NCBI RefSeq assembly: GCF_003048835.2
Contig: NZ_CP060705.1
Location: forward strand, 1,736,001 to 1,800,000
Source of the DNA: Campylobacter concisus
Lineage (GTDB): Bacteria > Campylobacterota > Campylobacteria > Campylobacterales > Campylobacteraceae
DNA length: 64,000 nucleotides
Direction: 5' to 3'
This document shows positions 47,343 through 57,205 of this stretch, piece after piece. Made by a program: the position numbers and the translations under genes. The notes under the pieces are model-generated. The model was given only the letters and a program-made list of their open reading frames with translations. It was not told where the DNA came from and ran no database searches. The number at the start of each line of letters is the position of its first letter. Position 1 is the first letter of the stretch.

Positions 47343-48092
47343 CTATGTAAAAAATTTAAATTTTACAGGATCATCTTTTCTTATAAATTTACGCTCTCTC
47401 TCTTTTAAAAGCCCTGTTTTTAAATTTGGCAAAGCACTAAGCTCATCAAAAAGTCCAAAAAGTGCATGTTGTGGCGGCAAGCTAAGGTGAGTGAGGGATT
47501 TTAGAGATAAGATGGGCGAGTAGTCCTTGCTCTTTATCCTAGCCACCAAGATCACAAGGCTCGTAAGTCCTGGCATCTGGTGTAAAAACTCTAGGCTTTC
47601 TATGTGGATAAATTTTGGCGAAAGTCCGTCACCACTGATCTCTAAGCTCTTTAAATTTTGCAAATTTGAAAATACAGAGTAGTCACTTATCTTTTGAAAA
47701 TTCTCCACAGCTAGGCTTTCAAGCGCGACAAGTTTAGCGATCGGTGCTATGCTTTTTACACTAGCACCAGAGCCTACAAAAAGGCTCTTTAGACTAGAAA
47801 GATCAGCCAGCGCGTCAAGGCTCTCATACGAGCCCCATTTTATGTGAAGGCTCTTTAAATTTCTTTGGCAGCACACCGCGTCAAAGAGCTCCTGAGGCAT
47901 TTTGGTGCAAAAGTTAAGCTCGTCAAACGCCTCTTGCTCGCTTCTTAAAAAGTCGCACCACTCATCAAGCACGGCTCTTTTTTGCTTGGCGGTTTTATAC
48001 TGTGGCGTGAAGCTGTCGCCTAGCTGCGTGCAGTTTATCACAAGGCTCTTTTGCCCTTTATACTGGCTAACTTCTACGATAGTTTCAGGCAT
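47343..48092 (-). CDS. Leucine-rich-repeat protein
   Basis: A 249-residue cytoplasmic-looking protein with no signal peptide. From about residue 70 on it has five or six imperfect LRRs with the xLxxLxxL pattern (RNLKSLHIKWGSYESLDALA, DLSSLKSLFVGSG, LVALESLAVENF, NLQNLKSLEISGDG, MPGLTSLVILVAR). It may bind another protein. It lies between topA and the repeat island, alone. Its role is unknown. Confidence 0.75.
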   Translation of the reverse strand: MPETIVEVSQYKGQKSLVINCTQLGDSFTPQYKTAKQKRAVLDEWCDFLRSEQEAFDELNFCTKMPQELFDAVCCQRNLKSLHIKWGSYESLDALADLSSLKSLFVGSGASVKSIAPIAKLVALESLAVENFQKISDYSVFSNLQNLKSLEISGDGLSPKFIHIESLEFLHQMPGLTSLVILVARIKSKDYSPILSLKSLTHLSLPPQHALFGLFDELSALPNLKTGLLKERERKFIRKDDPVKFKFFT

Positions 48093-48154
48093 TTAAAGTC
48101 CAAATTTATAAAAGCCAAATTTAGGCTCAAAAGCTTAAATTTGGCTAGAAGTTT

Positions 48155-50269
48155 TTAGTTTTCAGAAACTAACGTCTTTTTCTTGCACTTTGTGCACTCT
48201 ATAAAAGTGCCTTTTTTAAGCTCTTTTTTGATCATATCGCCGCCGCACTCGTCGCATTTTTGCGCGACTGGCTCGTAGTTTGAGATGAAGTCGCATTTTG
48301 GATAGTTGGCACATCCATAAAATTTACCGCGCCTGCTAAATCTCTCTACGATCTCGCCACCGCATTTTGGACATGGCACGTCAAGCTTTTTAAGCTCACG
48401 TTTTGGCTTAGTTGCCACAGTAGTGCCTGCATCTGCGCTCTTTTCATTATCTTTTGCGACATTTCTTGAGTATTTGCATTTTGGGAAATTTGAACAAGCG
48501 ATAAACTCGCCATATCTGCCCTTTCTAAGCACTAGCTCGCTTCCACACTCTGGGCACTTCTCGCCGATAGGAGTTGCTGTTTTTAGGCTTTTTATGCCAG
48601 TTTTTCCAGCGCTGATTTTTTCCATAAATGGATAGTAAAAGTCGCTTAGCACCTTTTGCCAGTCAGCCTTGTCAAGTGCGATCTCATCGAGCTTTTCTTC
48701 AAGATGTGAGGTAAATTCGCTATCGACGATGTTGCTAAAGTGTTCCTCTAAAACGCCTATCATGCTAAATGCGATCTCGTTTGGTATGAGCTGCTTTTTC
48801 TCGATCCTCACGTAGTCTCTTGATGTTAGTAGCGAGATGGTCGGTGCGTAGGTGCTTGGGCGGCCAATCCCTAGGCTTTCTAGCTTTTTAACAAGGCCAG
48901 CCTCTGAGTACCTAGCTGGTGGCTCGGTGAAGTTTTGCGTGCTTTTTATGCTTTGCAAACTCATCTCGTCGCCCTTTTTTAAATTTGGCAAAATTTTATC
49001 CTTATCAAGCTCGCCATAAACCTTGTAAAAGCCGTCAAATAGCACCTTTCTGCCACTTATCTTAAACTCGCCTTTTTCGCTTGCGACATAGACGTTTTGC
49101 GTTTGGCTCACACATGCGCTCATTTGGCAGGCTAAAAATCTATTGTAGATGAGCGTGTATAGTTTGAGTGCATCTTTTTCTAGAAATTTAGCTGCGATTT
49201 GCGGTGTGAAGTTTAAATTTGTAGGGCGGATCGCTTCGTGGGCTTCTTGCGCACCTTTTGAGCTTGTCGTGTAGCTTATCGCTTTGGCTGGCAGATACTC
49301 TTTGCCGTAGTTTTGAAGGATGTGCTCTCTAGCGGCTGCGACGGCCTCTTTGGCTAAATTTAGGCTGTCCGTTCTCATGTAAGTGATCGCACCCATGAAG
49401 CCCTCGTTTGTTTGCACGCCCTCATAGAGGCTTTGCGCGATCATCATCGTTTTTTTAGGGCTAAAGCCAAGGCGGTTGCTCGCACTTTGCTGAAGTGTTG
49501 AAGTCATAAATGGCGGGCTTGGCTGGATCTTTCTATCCTTGCTCTCGATCTCACGGACGCTAAATTTCTCATTTTGTAAATTTTCAATGATATATTTTGC
49601 GCGGTCTGGATTTTGGATGGTTAGCTTTTCGATCTTTTGGTTTTCAAATTTAACTAGCTCAGCGTCTAGGTCTTTTTTAAAAACGGTGTCTATAGTGTAG
49701 TATTCAACCGGCTTAAATGCCTGAATTTCACGCTCGCGATCAACTATTATCTTTAGCGCCGCACTTTGCACCCTGCCAGCGCTTAAGCCTTTTTGTATCT
49801 TTAAATTTAAAAGCGGACTTAGCTTGTAGCCAACGATGCGGTCGAGCAAACGCCTTGTTTGCTGGGCATTGACGCTGTTCATATCGACGTGTCTTGGGCT
49901 TTTTAGAGCGTTTTGTATGGCGCTTTTTGTGATCTCGTGAAAGACGATGCGAGGCAGGCTGGTTGGCTCTTTGCCGATAGCGTTTGCGATGTGAAATGCG
50001 ATCGCCTCACCCTCTCTATCCTCATCGGTCGCAAGGTAAATTTCATCTGCACCCTTAGCAAGCTCTTTTATCTCTTTTACGATGGCGGAGTGATCACTGC
50101 TGATGCGATACTCTGGGGTAAATTTATCATCCTCTATCTTGATGCCAAAGCTCGTTTTTGGCAGGTCTCTGATGTGGCCTTTTGAGGCGATGACGTTGTA
50201 GCTTTTGTCTAAGAAATTCTTGATAGTCTTTGCTTTTGCAGGAGATTCCACGATGATTAAGCTTTTCAT
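48155..50269 (-). CDS. topA: DNA topoisomerase I
   Basis: A 704-residue type IA topoisomerase that relaxes negative supercoils. The Toprim domain begins at LIIVESPAKAKTIKNFL with the metal-binding TDEDREGEAI (81-90). The catalytic Tyr is Y297 in YMRTDS. The C-terminus has three zinc-finger-like repeats with Cys clusters, CPECGSELVLRKGRYGEFIA, CPKCGGEIVERFSRRGKFYG and CDECGGDMIKKELKKG. Length is normal for Campylobacterota. Confidence 0.96.
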   Translation of the reverse strand: MKSLIIVESPAKAKTIKNFLDKSYNVIASKGHIRDLPKTSFGIKIEDDKFTPEYRISSDHSAIVKEIKELAKGADEIYLATDEDREGEAIAFHIANAIGKEPTSLPRIVFHEITKSAIQNALKSPRHVDMNSVNAQQTRRLLDRIVGYKLSPLLNLKIQKGLSAGRVQSAALKIIVDREREIQAFKPVEYYTIDTVFKKDLDAELVKFENQKIEKLTIQNPDRAKYIIENLQNEKFSVREIESKDRKIQPSPPFMTSTLQQSASNRLGFSPKKTMMIAQSLYEGVQTNEGFMGAITYMRTDSLNLAKEAVAAAREHILQNYGKEYLPAKAISYTTSSKGAQEAHEAIRPTNLNFTPQIAAKFLEKDALKLYTLIYNRFLACQMSACVSQTQNVYVASEKGEFKISGRKVLFDGFYKVYGELDKDKILPNLKKGDEMSLQSIKSTQNFTEPPARYSEAGLVKKLESLGIGRPSTYAPTISLLTSRDYVRIEKKQLIPNEIAFSMIGVLEEHFSNIVDSEFTSHLEEKLDEIALDKADWQKVLSDFYYPFMEKISAGKTGIKSLKTATPIGEKCPECGSELVLRKGRYGEFIACSNFPKCKYSRNVAKDNEKSADAGTTVATKPKRELKKLDVPCPKCGGEIVERFSRRGKFYGCANYPKCDFISNYEPVAQKCDECGGDMIKKELKKGTFIECTKCKKKTLVSEN

Positions 50270-50355
50270 TTATATATAGCCTTTGAATTTTTTGGCGTAA
50301 TTGTAGCAGAAATAAAATCGATTGAAACCATAAAATCTCTTTAAGTACTTTTAAA

Positions 50356-50376
50356 TGTAATTATAATATGATTACA
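50356..50376 (+). promoter_or_regulatory. Probable mazEF promoter with palindromic operator
   Basis: A 21-base imperfect palindrome: arms TGTAATTAT and ATGATTACA (8 of 9 pair) around AAT. It covers a TATAAT at 50362-50367 that fits a -10 box, 27 bases before the mazE ATG. Antitoxins of this type bind such sites to repress their own operon. The AAAGGAGC site for mazE follows at 50378. Confidence 0.6.
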
Positions 50377-50392
50377 CAAAAGGAGCAAACGC

Positions 50393-50638
50393 ATGATAAT
50401 AAATTTAATCCAAATAGGAAATTCTCAAGGCATAAGGCTTCCAAAGGCTGTTATAGAGCAGTTTGGATTTAAAAAAATTTCTCTTGAAATTTTAAAAGAT
50501 GGCATTTTTTTAAGACCAGTAAAACAAAGCGATATAGACGAGTGGGATACTTTAGAGCTTAGAAAACTAGCACAAAGTGAAAAAATAGATAGTGGGTTTG
50601 AAGCTACCAACATAAGCGATAAAGAGTGGCAGTGGTGA
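50393..50638 (+). CDS. mazE: MazE-like antitoxin (SpoVT/AbrB)
   Basis: An 81-residue protein with an N-terminal AbrB-type DNA-binding domain (IQIGNSQGIRLPKAVIEQFGF) and an acidic C-terminal tail (LRKLAQSEKIDSGFEATNIS, EWQW) that would bind and block the toxin. Preceded by AAAGGAG. The stop overlaps the toxin start (TGATG). The Trp-rich end is common for MazE-type tails that insert into the MazF groove. Confidence 0.88.
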   Translation: MIINLIQIGNSQGIRLPKAVIEQFGFKKISLEILKDGIFLRPVKQSDIDEWDTLELRKLAQSEKIDSGFEATNISDKEWQW

Positions 50639-50949
50639 TGAGCAGATATGAAATTTGGTTTATAAGCCTTGATCCAACGATAGGAGCCGAGATACAAAAA
50701 ACTAGACCTTGCGTCATCATTTCACCACCCCAGCTTGACTATCTACAAACTAGGCTCATTGCACCCATTACCAGCAAAGGCTTTGATGCGCCTTATAGGG
50801 TAAATTTTGAGTTGCTTGATAAAGAAGCAAAAATACTTTGCGATCAGATAAGATGTGTAAGTGTTGATAGATTTGTTTCAAAAGTTGGCGAGTTAGAGGG
50901 CAAACAGGTCGAAGAGTTAAAGGAAATTTTACATCAAATGTTTTTATGA
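50638..50949 (+). CDS. mazF: MazF/PemK-family endoribonuclease toxin
   Basis: A 103-residue toxin with the MazF fold: YEIWFISLDPTIGAEIQKTR near the N-terminus (KTRPCVIIS), LIAPITSK and LCDQIRCVSVDRFVSKVGEL. It cuts mRNA at short sequences. Translation starts at ATG 50638, overlapping mazE by 1 base; a longer frame from GTG at 50626 would enter mazE. The pair lies between topA and flaA, outside any mobile element I can see. Confidence 0.9.
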   Translation: MSRYEIWFISLDPTIGAEIQKTRPCVIISPPQLDYLQTRLIAPITSKGFDAPYRVNFELLDKEAKILCDQIRCVSVDRFVSKVGELEGKQVEELKEILHQMFL

Positions 50950-50971
50950 TATAAATTTTTTACTTCATCTA

Positions 50972-50998
50972 TAAACTTTTTTCAAAATCAAGCGATAT
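50972..50998 (+). promoter_or_regulatory. Sigma28-like promoter of flaA
   Basis: A TAAA (50972-50975) and a CGATAT (50993-50998) with 17 bases between, matching the sigma28 (FliA) pattern of Campylobacter flagellin genes, whose -10 element is CGATAT. It is 50 bases before the flaA ATG. The spacing is a little longer than the classic one, so the exact -35 is uncertain. Confidence 0.6.
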
Positions 50999-51048
50999 AG
51001 TTTTCGTGCGGCACGAAGTCGTAACATAAAAAATTAAAAGGATTTACA

Positions 51049-52617
51049 ATGAGTTTTCGTATTAACACAAACGTAAACGCACTTAACACACACGCTAACG
51101 CAGTTAGCAACAACACTGACCTATCTAAGTCACTTGGTAAACTTAGCTCAGGTCTTCGTATCCAAACAGCTGCAGATGACGCTTCAGGTCTATCTATCGC
51201 AGATAGCTTAAGAAGCCAAGCTTCAGCTCTAGGTCAAGCTATTGCAAATGGTAATGATGCTATTGGTATCATTCAAGTTGCCGACAAAGCTATGGACGAG
51301 CAGTTAAAAGTTCTTGACACTATCAAAGCTAAAGCTACTCAATCAGCTCAAGACGGCCAAACAACTCAATCACGCCAAGCATTGCAAGCTGATATCGTTC
51401 GTCTAATGGAGGAGCTTGACAATATCGGTAACACTACTTCATTTAACGGTCAGCAACTACTAAACGGAACATTCTCTAATAAAGAATTCCAAATAGGTGC
51501 TTATTCAAACCAAACTGTTAAAGCAAGTATTGGTGCGACTACATCTGACAAGATCGGTCTTACACGTTTTGAGAGTTCAAAACTACTTACAGTTGGTGCA
51601 GCTGGTGCAGTTAGTATCACTTTCCTTAACGTAGATGGTGTAAATAACGTAAAAGCTCAAGCTGCTACTCTCTCGTTTGGTCTTGGTAAAGGTGTAGGTG
51701 CTCTAGCAGAGAACATCAACAAAGTTGCAAAAGAAACTGGCGTTCGTGCTACTTATGATGTTACTTGGGTAGGAAACAAAGCTATCGCTGCTGGCGAGAT
51801 GAAAGATTTAGAGATAAATGGCGTTAAAATAGGCGACATTAGCGTTAAAGCAAATGACGAAAATGGCGCACTTATAAACGCTATCAATGCTGTTAAAGAC
51901 CAAACTGGCGTAACAGCTTCACTTGACAAAGGCAAGCTAGTGCTTACATCAGTAGATGGTCGCGCTATACAAGCTAAATCAAAAGCAGATGCAGCTAATG
52001 TTGCAAACAACATGTCTGCTGTTTTTGGTTATGCTGGAGAAGGTAAAAATGCGACATCATTGGGAACAGCACTATCTACTATGTTTATCGGAAGATTAAA
52101 CCTAGTAAAACTTGATGGACGTGACATTAAGATGGATACTGGCAACATCGGCAGTAAATTATCAGTGGCTTTTAGTGCTACTAAAACTGGTAGTAACGGT
52201 GGCGCTCAAGCATCTGTTTCTTTGCGTGAGATCAAAGGTCAGATAGATAAAACTCTAGCTGCTGCTATGGGCTTTACTAGGATGAACAATAGTGGTGCTA
52301 TGACATCAAATCAAGCTGCTGGTGTTATGACACTTCGCGGTGCGATGGCCGTTATGAGTATCGCTGAGTCAGCTCAAAAAACACTTGATCAAATTCGTTC
52401 AGACCTTGGTTCAGTTCAAAACCAACTTCAAGCTACAGTTAATAACATCACTGTAACTCAAGTTAACGTAAAATCAGCAGAGTCTCAAATCAGAGACGTA
52501 GATTTTGCTAGCGAGTCTGCTAACTTCTCAAAACATAACATCCTAGCTCAATCAGGTGCTTATGCTATGAGTCAAGCAAACAGCGTTCAACAAAACGTAA
52601 TGAAGCTACTACAGTAG
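51049..52617 (+). CDS. flaA: Flagellin
   Basis: A 522-residue flagellin. The N-terminal D0/D1 region ([31 protein letters not shown]) and the C-terminal D1/D0 region ([55 protein letters not shown]) are typical; the middle is variable and Ser/Thr rich, where pseudaminic acid would be attached. It is shorter than C. jejuni FlaA (about 572). Two tandem stops (TAGTAG) end it. Only one flagellin lies in the window, not a tandem flaA/flaB pair. The pse operon lies across the terminator. Confidence 0.95.
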   Translation: MSFRINTNVNALNTHANAVSNNTDLSKSLGKLSSGLRIQTAADDASGLSIADSLRSQASALGQAIANGNDAIGIIQVADKAMDEQLKVLDTIKAKATQSAQDGQTTQSRQALQADIVRLMEELDNIGNTTSFNGQQLLNGTFSNKEFQIGAYSNQTVKASIGATTSDKIGLTRFESSKLLTVGAAGAVSITFLNVDGVNNVKAQAATLSFGLGKGVGALAENINKVAKETGVRATYDVTWVGNKAIAAGEMKDLEINGVKIGDISVKANDENGALINAINAVKDQTGVTASLDKGKLVLTSVDGRAIQAKSKADAANVANNMSAVFGYAGEGKNATSLGTALSTMFIGRLNLVKLDGRDIKMDTGNIGSKLSVAFSATKTGSNGGAQASVSLREIKGQIDKTLAAAMGFTRMNNSGAMTSNQAAGVMTLRGAMAVMSIAESAQKTLDQIRSDLGSVQNQLQATVNNITVTQVNVKSAESQIRDVDFASESANFSKHNILAQSGAYAMSQANSVQQNVMKLLQ

Positions 52618-52702
52618 TAGGAGCTGAGTGAAGTTTTAAATAGGGCTTTGTAGCAGTAGCAAAGCCTTAATGTGTTAATGCTTTTACAATACGCAAACCC
52701 CC

Positions 52703-52732
52703 AAGCCTCAAAGCCTAGCTTTGGGGCTTTTT
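52703..52732 (+). terminator. Terminator of flaA
   Basis: AAGCCTCAAAGC (52703-52714), loop CTA, then GCTTTGGGGCTTTTT. It is a compact hairpin with a T tail. A weaker hairpin (GGGCTTTG/CAAAGCC) lies at 52643-52667 before it. Confidence 0.8.
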
Positions 52733-52859
52733 AAATTTATAAGCAATAAAATCAATATGTAAAATAGTGTTTTGAATAAAAGCCTTCAAAGATAGAAACT
52801 TCAAAGGCATTTTATAAAATTATTTGAGATTTGGTTTGTCTATGTTTGAAAAGCTTGGC

Positions 52860-54848
52860 TTATATAAGTCCAAGCTTTTTAACTTCCTTAAGTAAATTTT
52901 TACTAGCTTTCTTTGTAGTTTTTATCTCAGCATCTAAACCGCCCGCTAGAGAAAATATCCAATACTTATGCATCTCAACCCACTCTGCTAGTTTATTTAC
53001 CTTTTGCATAACTTCGTCACTAGATTCAACTGAAATTTTAGCAAGCTCAAGCTCTTGGTAATATACAGAGATCGACAAGATGTATTCGATATATCGTCTA
53101 TATTGTTGTCTTCCTACGAAATTTTTGATCTTATCTATCTTTTTAGTTATAGATAATAGTTTCTTGAAATGCTTCTCGCCAAGTTCTCCTTTATCTCTTA
53201 TCTCTATCATTTTGTCTATATCTGGAGTGATTTCTAAAAAGACCTCTTCAAGCTTTTGTTTTATCTCTTCTTCAAATTTGATCTTAGTTTGTATAAATTT
53301 ATAGGCTTGCAAAAGCTCTTTTTTTACGGTCTTTTCACTAGGCAAGCTAATGTGAGGTAAATTTTTTATCTCTTTGCCGCGAGTAAGCTCCTCCATAACT
53401 TGAATAAAAGGCTTTTCTATGGTGCCTTTTATCATAGCTCCACCTTCTGTGCAGTTGTAGTTTTTTATACCTTTTTTATTTGTTGATTCAATGTCTGATT
53501 CATATTGGTTTTTAAATTTATCCCAAACATAAGTAGTTCTAACCTCGCCTACTCCGCCGTAAGCTGTAGTGTATAAATTTTCATCCGCTTGCGCAAAAGC
53601 ATGACCTGTTGCGTGGCTTTTGCCATCTGGTGCAAAGGCTAGGTCTTGACCTATCAAGACTATATTTTTATGATCTAGAGTATAGGCTAGTTGATAGGCT
53701 TGATTTGCCGTGCTAAGTCCGATGCCAAGATAACCATGCTTGTTTAAACCCATACCGCGTTCAGCCTGTGGTCGAAACGTAAGCACTAGGCGTCTTGGCA
53801 AGATATTTTTTACACTTTGAGGATGCGTTAGCGATGCTACGATAAAGTATGCATCCTTATCTAAATTTCCATTTCTCTTTTTAAAAAAGCTTGATGTCTC
53901 TATAACCCTTTCTATAGATGTAACATAGTCTGGTTTGATGCCATGCTTTGCAAGTATCGGCAAAGAAGCATCTAGGCTGATAACAGTAACATAAGGGGCA
54001 AATTTCTTAAGTGTGTCAAGCTGTTTGTCCAAGCTTGGTCCAGTAGCTACTATCACAGCCGTATCCATAAGGCCTTTTCTTTTTTTTATGAGGTCTTGAT
54101 AGACATAGCCCTTTATCAGCTGAGGCAGGTTTTCGGTGTTGTTTCTAACACCTTGAAGTAGGTCATCTACGCTATTTCCATGTGACGTAACAACCTGCGA
54201 AATAGCTCTTACAAAAAATTGATTAATTCTATTGTAGTCATCTGCAAATTTATCATAAAAAGGCGTGTGGATGTGAAAGTTATATGTCTTAGCATAGACT
54301 GAGTAAACCTGACCTATCATGAGCTGATAAATTTGCGAATAGGTTGTAAGCTCTGAATAAAATATGATAAGCCTTTCACTAAGTAGCTCTTTTGATAGAT
54401 CGACTAAATTTAACGTGATGTAAAGTATCTCAAGGTCTGGTTCGACGACTATTATATGCTGATGAGTTTGGTTATAAAGCAAAGCTTTGTAAAATACTCC
54501 GTTGCCAAGTCCATAAAAAAACATCACTGGATAGCGCTTACACTCGGCACCAAGCCCTTCAAGCATATTTTGTATATCAGAAGCTGGCTTTTCATAGACA
54601 TAAGATAGAGTTTTTTTGTCTATTATGTTTATATCGATCGGATCTTTGCCGATAAATACTTCATAGTTTTTTTGCTCGCCCAAAGAAAAGAGCCTAGTAG
54701 CTAAGATCTCGTCTTGAGAAAATAGCGCATTTAGGTTATTTCTAAAAACAGCATTTTCTATTTTATTGACAGTTTGGGCGTATTCTTTTGCTCTCTCTTC
54801 ACTTTTTTCTTGTGGCGCAACGACACCATCATGAAATTTAATAGCCAT
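52860..54848 (-). CDS. maf: Motility accessory factor / flagellin glycosyltransferase (Maf, DUF115)
   Basis: A 662-residue Maf protein that is thought to add pseudaminic acid to flagellin. The conserved DUF115 core is visible: VATGPSLDKQLDTLKKFAPY, SLDASLPILAKHGIKPDYV, GQDLAFAPDGKSHATGHAFA. It is the last gene of the pse cluster, 9 bases after pseI, and points toward flaA. There is only one maf here, whereas C. jejuni has several. Confidence 0.92.
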   Translation of the reverse strand: MAIKFHDGVVAPQEKSEERAKEYAQTVNKIENAVFRNNLNALFSQDEILATRLFSLGEQKNYEVFIGKDPIDINIIDKKTLSYVYEKPASDIQNMLEGLGAECKRYPVMFFYGLGNGVFYKALLYNQTHQHIIVVEPDLEILYITLNLVDLSKELLSERLIIFYSELTTYSQIYQLMIGQVYSVYAKTYNFHIHTPFYDKFADDYNRINQFFVRAISQVVTSHGNSVDDLLQGVRNNTENLPQLIKGYVYQDLIKKRKGLMDTAVIVATGPSLDKQLDTLKKFAPYVTVISLDASLPILAKHGIKPDYVTSIERVIETSSFFKKRNGNLDKDAYFIVASLTHPQSVKNILPRRLVLTFRPQAERGMGLNKHGYLGIGLSTANQAYQLAYTLDHKNIVLIGQDLAFAPDGKSHATGHAFAQADENLYTTAYGGVGEVRTTYVWDKFKNQYESDIESTNKKGIKNYNCTEGGAMIKGTIEKPFIQVMEELTRGKEIKNLPHISLPSEKTVKKELLQAYKFIQTKIKFEEEIKQKLEEVFLEITPDIDKMIEIRDKGELGEKHFKKLLSITKKIDKIKNFVGRQQYRRYIEYILSISVYYQELELAKISVESSDEVMQKVNKLAEWVEMHKYWIFSLAGGLDAEIKTTKKASKNLLKEVKKLGLI

Positions 54849-54857
54849 TTTTCCTCC

Positions 54858-55886
54858 TTATAGATCCTCTTTTGTTAATCTCTCGCTAAATTTTATATCT
54901 CTTTTTGCTTTTTTGCCGATCAGCTCTTTTAAAAATTTAGGATGTAGGCCATATCCTGGGCGCACGCTCCTTACATTTTGCTCGCTAAAAATTTCACCTT
55001 TTTTTATATCTGCACTTGCATAAAGTGAGCGAGAAAATCTCCTGTTTAAAACCGCTTTTTCATCTAGCTCGTAGTTTACCCTACCCAAAAGCTCCTCAGC
55101 CTCTCTAACGCACTTTGTCATAAGAGCAAATTCGCTCTCATCAAGGCTAAATGCGCTATCAACGCTTTTTACGCTTTTATCAAGTATAAAATGTTTTTCA
55201 ACTATCCTAGCGCCCAAACTAACCGCCACAACTGGAGCTGTCACGCCTAGAGTGTGGTCTGAAAAGCCAACCTCAACGCCAAATTTCTCTCTCATATCTG
55301 CAATGGTTTGCAAATTCATACCATTTAGCGGCGCTGGATAGCTTGAGGTGCATTTTAAAAGGGCGATGTCGCTATTGCCTGCATTTTTGCAAATTTGCAC
55401 CACCTCTCTTATCTCTTCTTCGTAGGCTATGCCAGTTGAGATGATGATAGGCTTACCTTTTTTGGCTACAAACTCTACAAAATCATAATCCGTCACCTCA
55501 AAGCTTGCGATCTTGTAAGCTGGCGGGTTAAACTGCTCTAAAAAATTCGCATCGTCCTTGCAAAACGGGCTTGAAAAGCAGACAAGTCCCTCTTCTTTTG
55601 CCACTTTAAAAAGCTCAGCATGCCACTCTTTTGGCGTTAGCGCCTCTTGATAAAGCTCGTATAAATTTCTCCCATCCCAAAGTCCGCCCTTTATGACAAA
55701 ATCATCTAGGTGCGAATTTAGAGTCAAACTATCAGGCGTATATGTCTGAAGCTTTATCGCGTCAGCTCCAGCGCGCTTGGCCGCCTTTATCGTATCTACC
55801 GCCGTTTTTAGGCTACCGCTGTGGTTGGCTGAGAGCTCTGCTATTATAAAGACCTTTTTGTCTGTATCAAAATTTCCTATTTTCAT
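54858..55886 (-). CDS. pseI: Pseudaminic acid synthase
   Basis: A 342-residue NeuB-family enzyme that joins phosphoenolpyruvate to 6-deoxy-AltdiNAc to make pseudaminic acid. N-terminal TIM-barrel (IAELSANHSGSLKTAVDTIK, SSPFCKDDANFLEQF) and C-terminal SAF antifreeze-like domain (about 280-342, RSLYASADIKKGEIFSEQNV). N-acetylneuraminate synthase and legionaminate synthase are relatives; the neighbours decide for PseI. Confidence 0.93.
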   Translation of the reverse strand: MKIGNFDTDKKVFIIAELSANHSGSLKTAVDTIKAAKRAGADAIKLQTYTPDSLTLNSHLDDFVIKGGLWDGRNLYELYQEALTPKEWHAELFKVAKEEGLVCFSSPFCKDDANFLEQFNPPAYKIASFEVTDYDFVEFVAKKGKPIIISTGIAYEEEIREVVQICKNAGNSDIALLKCTSSYPAPLNGMNLQTIADMREKFGVEVGFSDHTLGVTAPVVAVSLGARIVEKHFILDKSVKSVDSAFSLDESEFALMTKCVREAEELLGRVNYELDEKAVLNRRFSRSLYASADIKKGEIFSEQNVRSVRPGYGLHPKFLKELIGKKAKRDIKFSERLTKEDL

Positions 55887-55889
55887 CCT

Positions 55890-56348
55890 CTAGTCCGTTT
55901 CATTTTTAAGCTCAAGATAGCTAAATTCATCATCTTTTGCGTAAATTTTAAAGCCAAAATTTTCATAAAGTGCGAGTGCTTTTTCGTTGTTATTATAAGC
56001 TTTTGCCTTTAGCGAGCCAACTTTTAATGTGAAAAATGCGTACTCTTTTATGAGATCAAGCAGCTTTTTGCCAACTCCTTTTAGCTCTGGGTTTTTATAA
56101 ACGCCAAATTCACAACTTTCTTTCGTGATATCAACAAAGCTCACCACTCCGATAAATTCGCTTTCGTCCTTTACTAAAAAATAGATCTTATCTTGAATGC
56201 TCTTTAATCTCTCTAAAAAAGCAAAATGCTCCTCTTTACCAACGCTTTTGTTTTTCATAAATTTAGCTATACGCTCGTCGTTTCGCCACTTTAAGACCAT
56301 CAGCTTTTGCTCGCCATTAAGCGAGGTAAAATTTATAAGTTCAAGCAA
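55890..56348 (-). CDS. pseH: UDP-4-amino-4,6-dideoxy-AltNAc N-acetyltransferase
   Basis: A 152-residue GNAT acetyltransferase, third in function, acting on N4 of the sugar. The core has WRNDERIAKFMKNKS and CoA loop GVYKNPELKGVGKKLLDLI near 80-98. It overlaps pseG by 16 bases and is 3 bases before pseI, so it is deep in the operon. Shorter than in C. jejuni (about 160) but complete. Confidence 0.88.
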   Translation of the reverse strand: MLELINFTSLNGEQKLMVLKWRNDERIAKFMKNKSVGKEEHFAFLERLKSIQDKIYFLVKDESEFIGVVSFVDITKESCEFGVYKNPELKGVGKKLLDLIKEYAFFTLKVGSLKAKAYNNNEKALALYENFGFKIYAKDDEFSYLELKNETD

Positions 56349-57205
56349 ATTTCATCTCCCCAAAAAGCTTCATAGCCATTTTCTTTGAGCCAAGCAAAGA
56401 TTTCTTTTTGATTATCAGCCACGCAAACAGCTTTAAAATTAGTTCCCAAAACATAAGCTTCATTTACGAGCGAGCTTGCTGTTATGATGAGCATTTTGGC
56501 TTCATTCATCAGCCTTGCTACGTTTTTACTATCTACAAAAAGACTAAAATTTTCGCTCTTACTTGATAACTCTTTTAGGGCGCTTAAGTTTTTATTTCCA
56601 CTTGTTGTTATGACGGCTGTTTTTAGCTTTTTTAAGAGTAGCTTTTCTGAAATTTTAGCGCTTAGCCCAGAGATATCAGTGCCCCCAAGAATGATAGCGT
56701 AGTCGTAAATTTTCTCCCTTTTTACCTGCACTTCTTCGTAAAACTCATCTCTAACTAGCAAAAACTCGCTTCCACAAAAGACCTCACAGCCTTTTTCTAC
56801 CAGCTCCTCATATCTTGCCTTTTGTGCATACAAATTTACGTTTAAAATATAGTCTGCAAAATGTTTTTCATAAGTATCATCAAATGATAAAATTTTAACG
56901 CCAGTTTTTTCTTTTATAGCTCTTTCGTCATCAAAGCTAAAGCCGTAGTGGTCGATTATTAGAAGCTTAAATTTATTATCTTTTATAAGTTCGCAAAGCT
57001 CATCTATCTCGCCACTTCTTAGGCTAAATTTAGGGTAGTTTATCTCATCAAAAATGTCACCTTCAAGCCTCAATGAAGCAAATGAGATGTCGCTAAATTT
57101 TTTAGCAAGCAAAAGGTCTCGCCTGATGTGCCCATGCCCTATCTTGCTGCTACTATCGGCGCGCACGAGCGTTTTTAGCAGGGGGAGTCCTTTAAATTCT
57201 TTCAA
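56333..57205 (-). CDS. pseG: UDP-2,4-diacetamido-altropyranose hydrolase
   Basis: A 290-residue GT-B-fold hydrolase that frees 6-deoxy-AltdiNAc from UDP. The N-terminal VRADSSSKIGHGHIRRDLLL loop with the catalytic His is visible, as is the C-terminal GGTDISGLSAKISE nucleotide-binding loop and ITASSLVNEAYVLG. It starts 1 base after pseF's stop. Confidence 0.92.
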   Translation of the reverse strand: MKEFKGLPLLKTLVRADSSSKIGHGHIRRDLLLAKKFSDISFASLRLEGDIFDEINYPKFSLRSGEIDELCELIKDNKFKLLIIDHYGFSFDDERAIKEKTGVKILSFDDTYEKHFADYILNVNLYAQKARYEELVEKGCEVFCGSEFLLVRDEFYEEVQVKREKIYDYAIILGGTDISGLSAKISEKLLLKKLKTAVITTSGNKNLSALKELSSKSENFSLFVDSKNVARLMNEAKMLIITASSLVNEAYVLGTNFKAVCVADNQKEIFAWLKENGYEAFWGDEICLNL

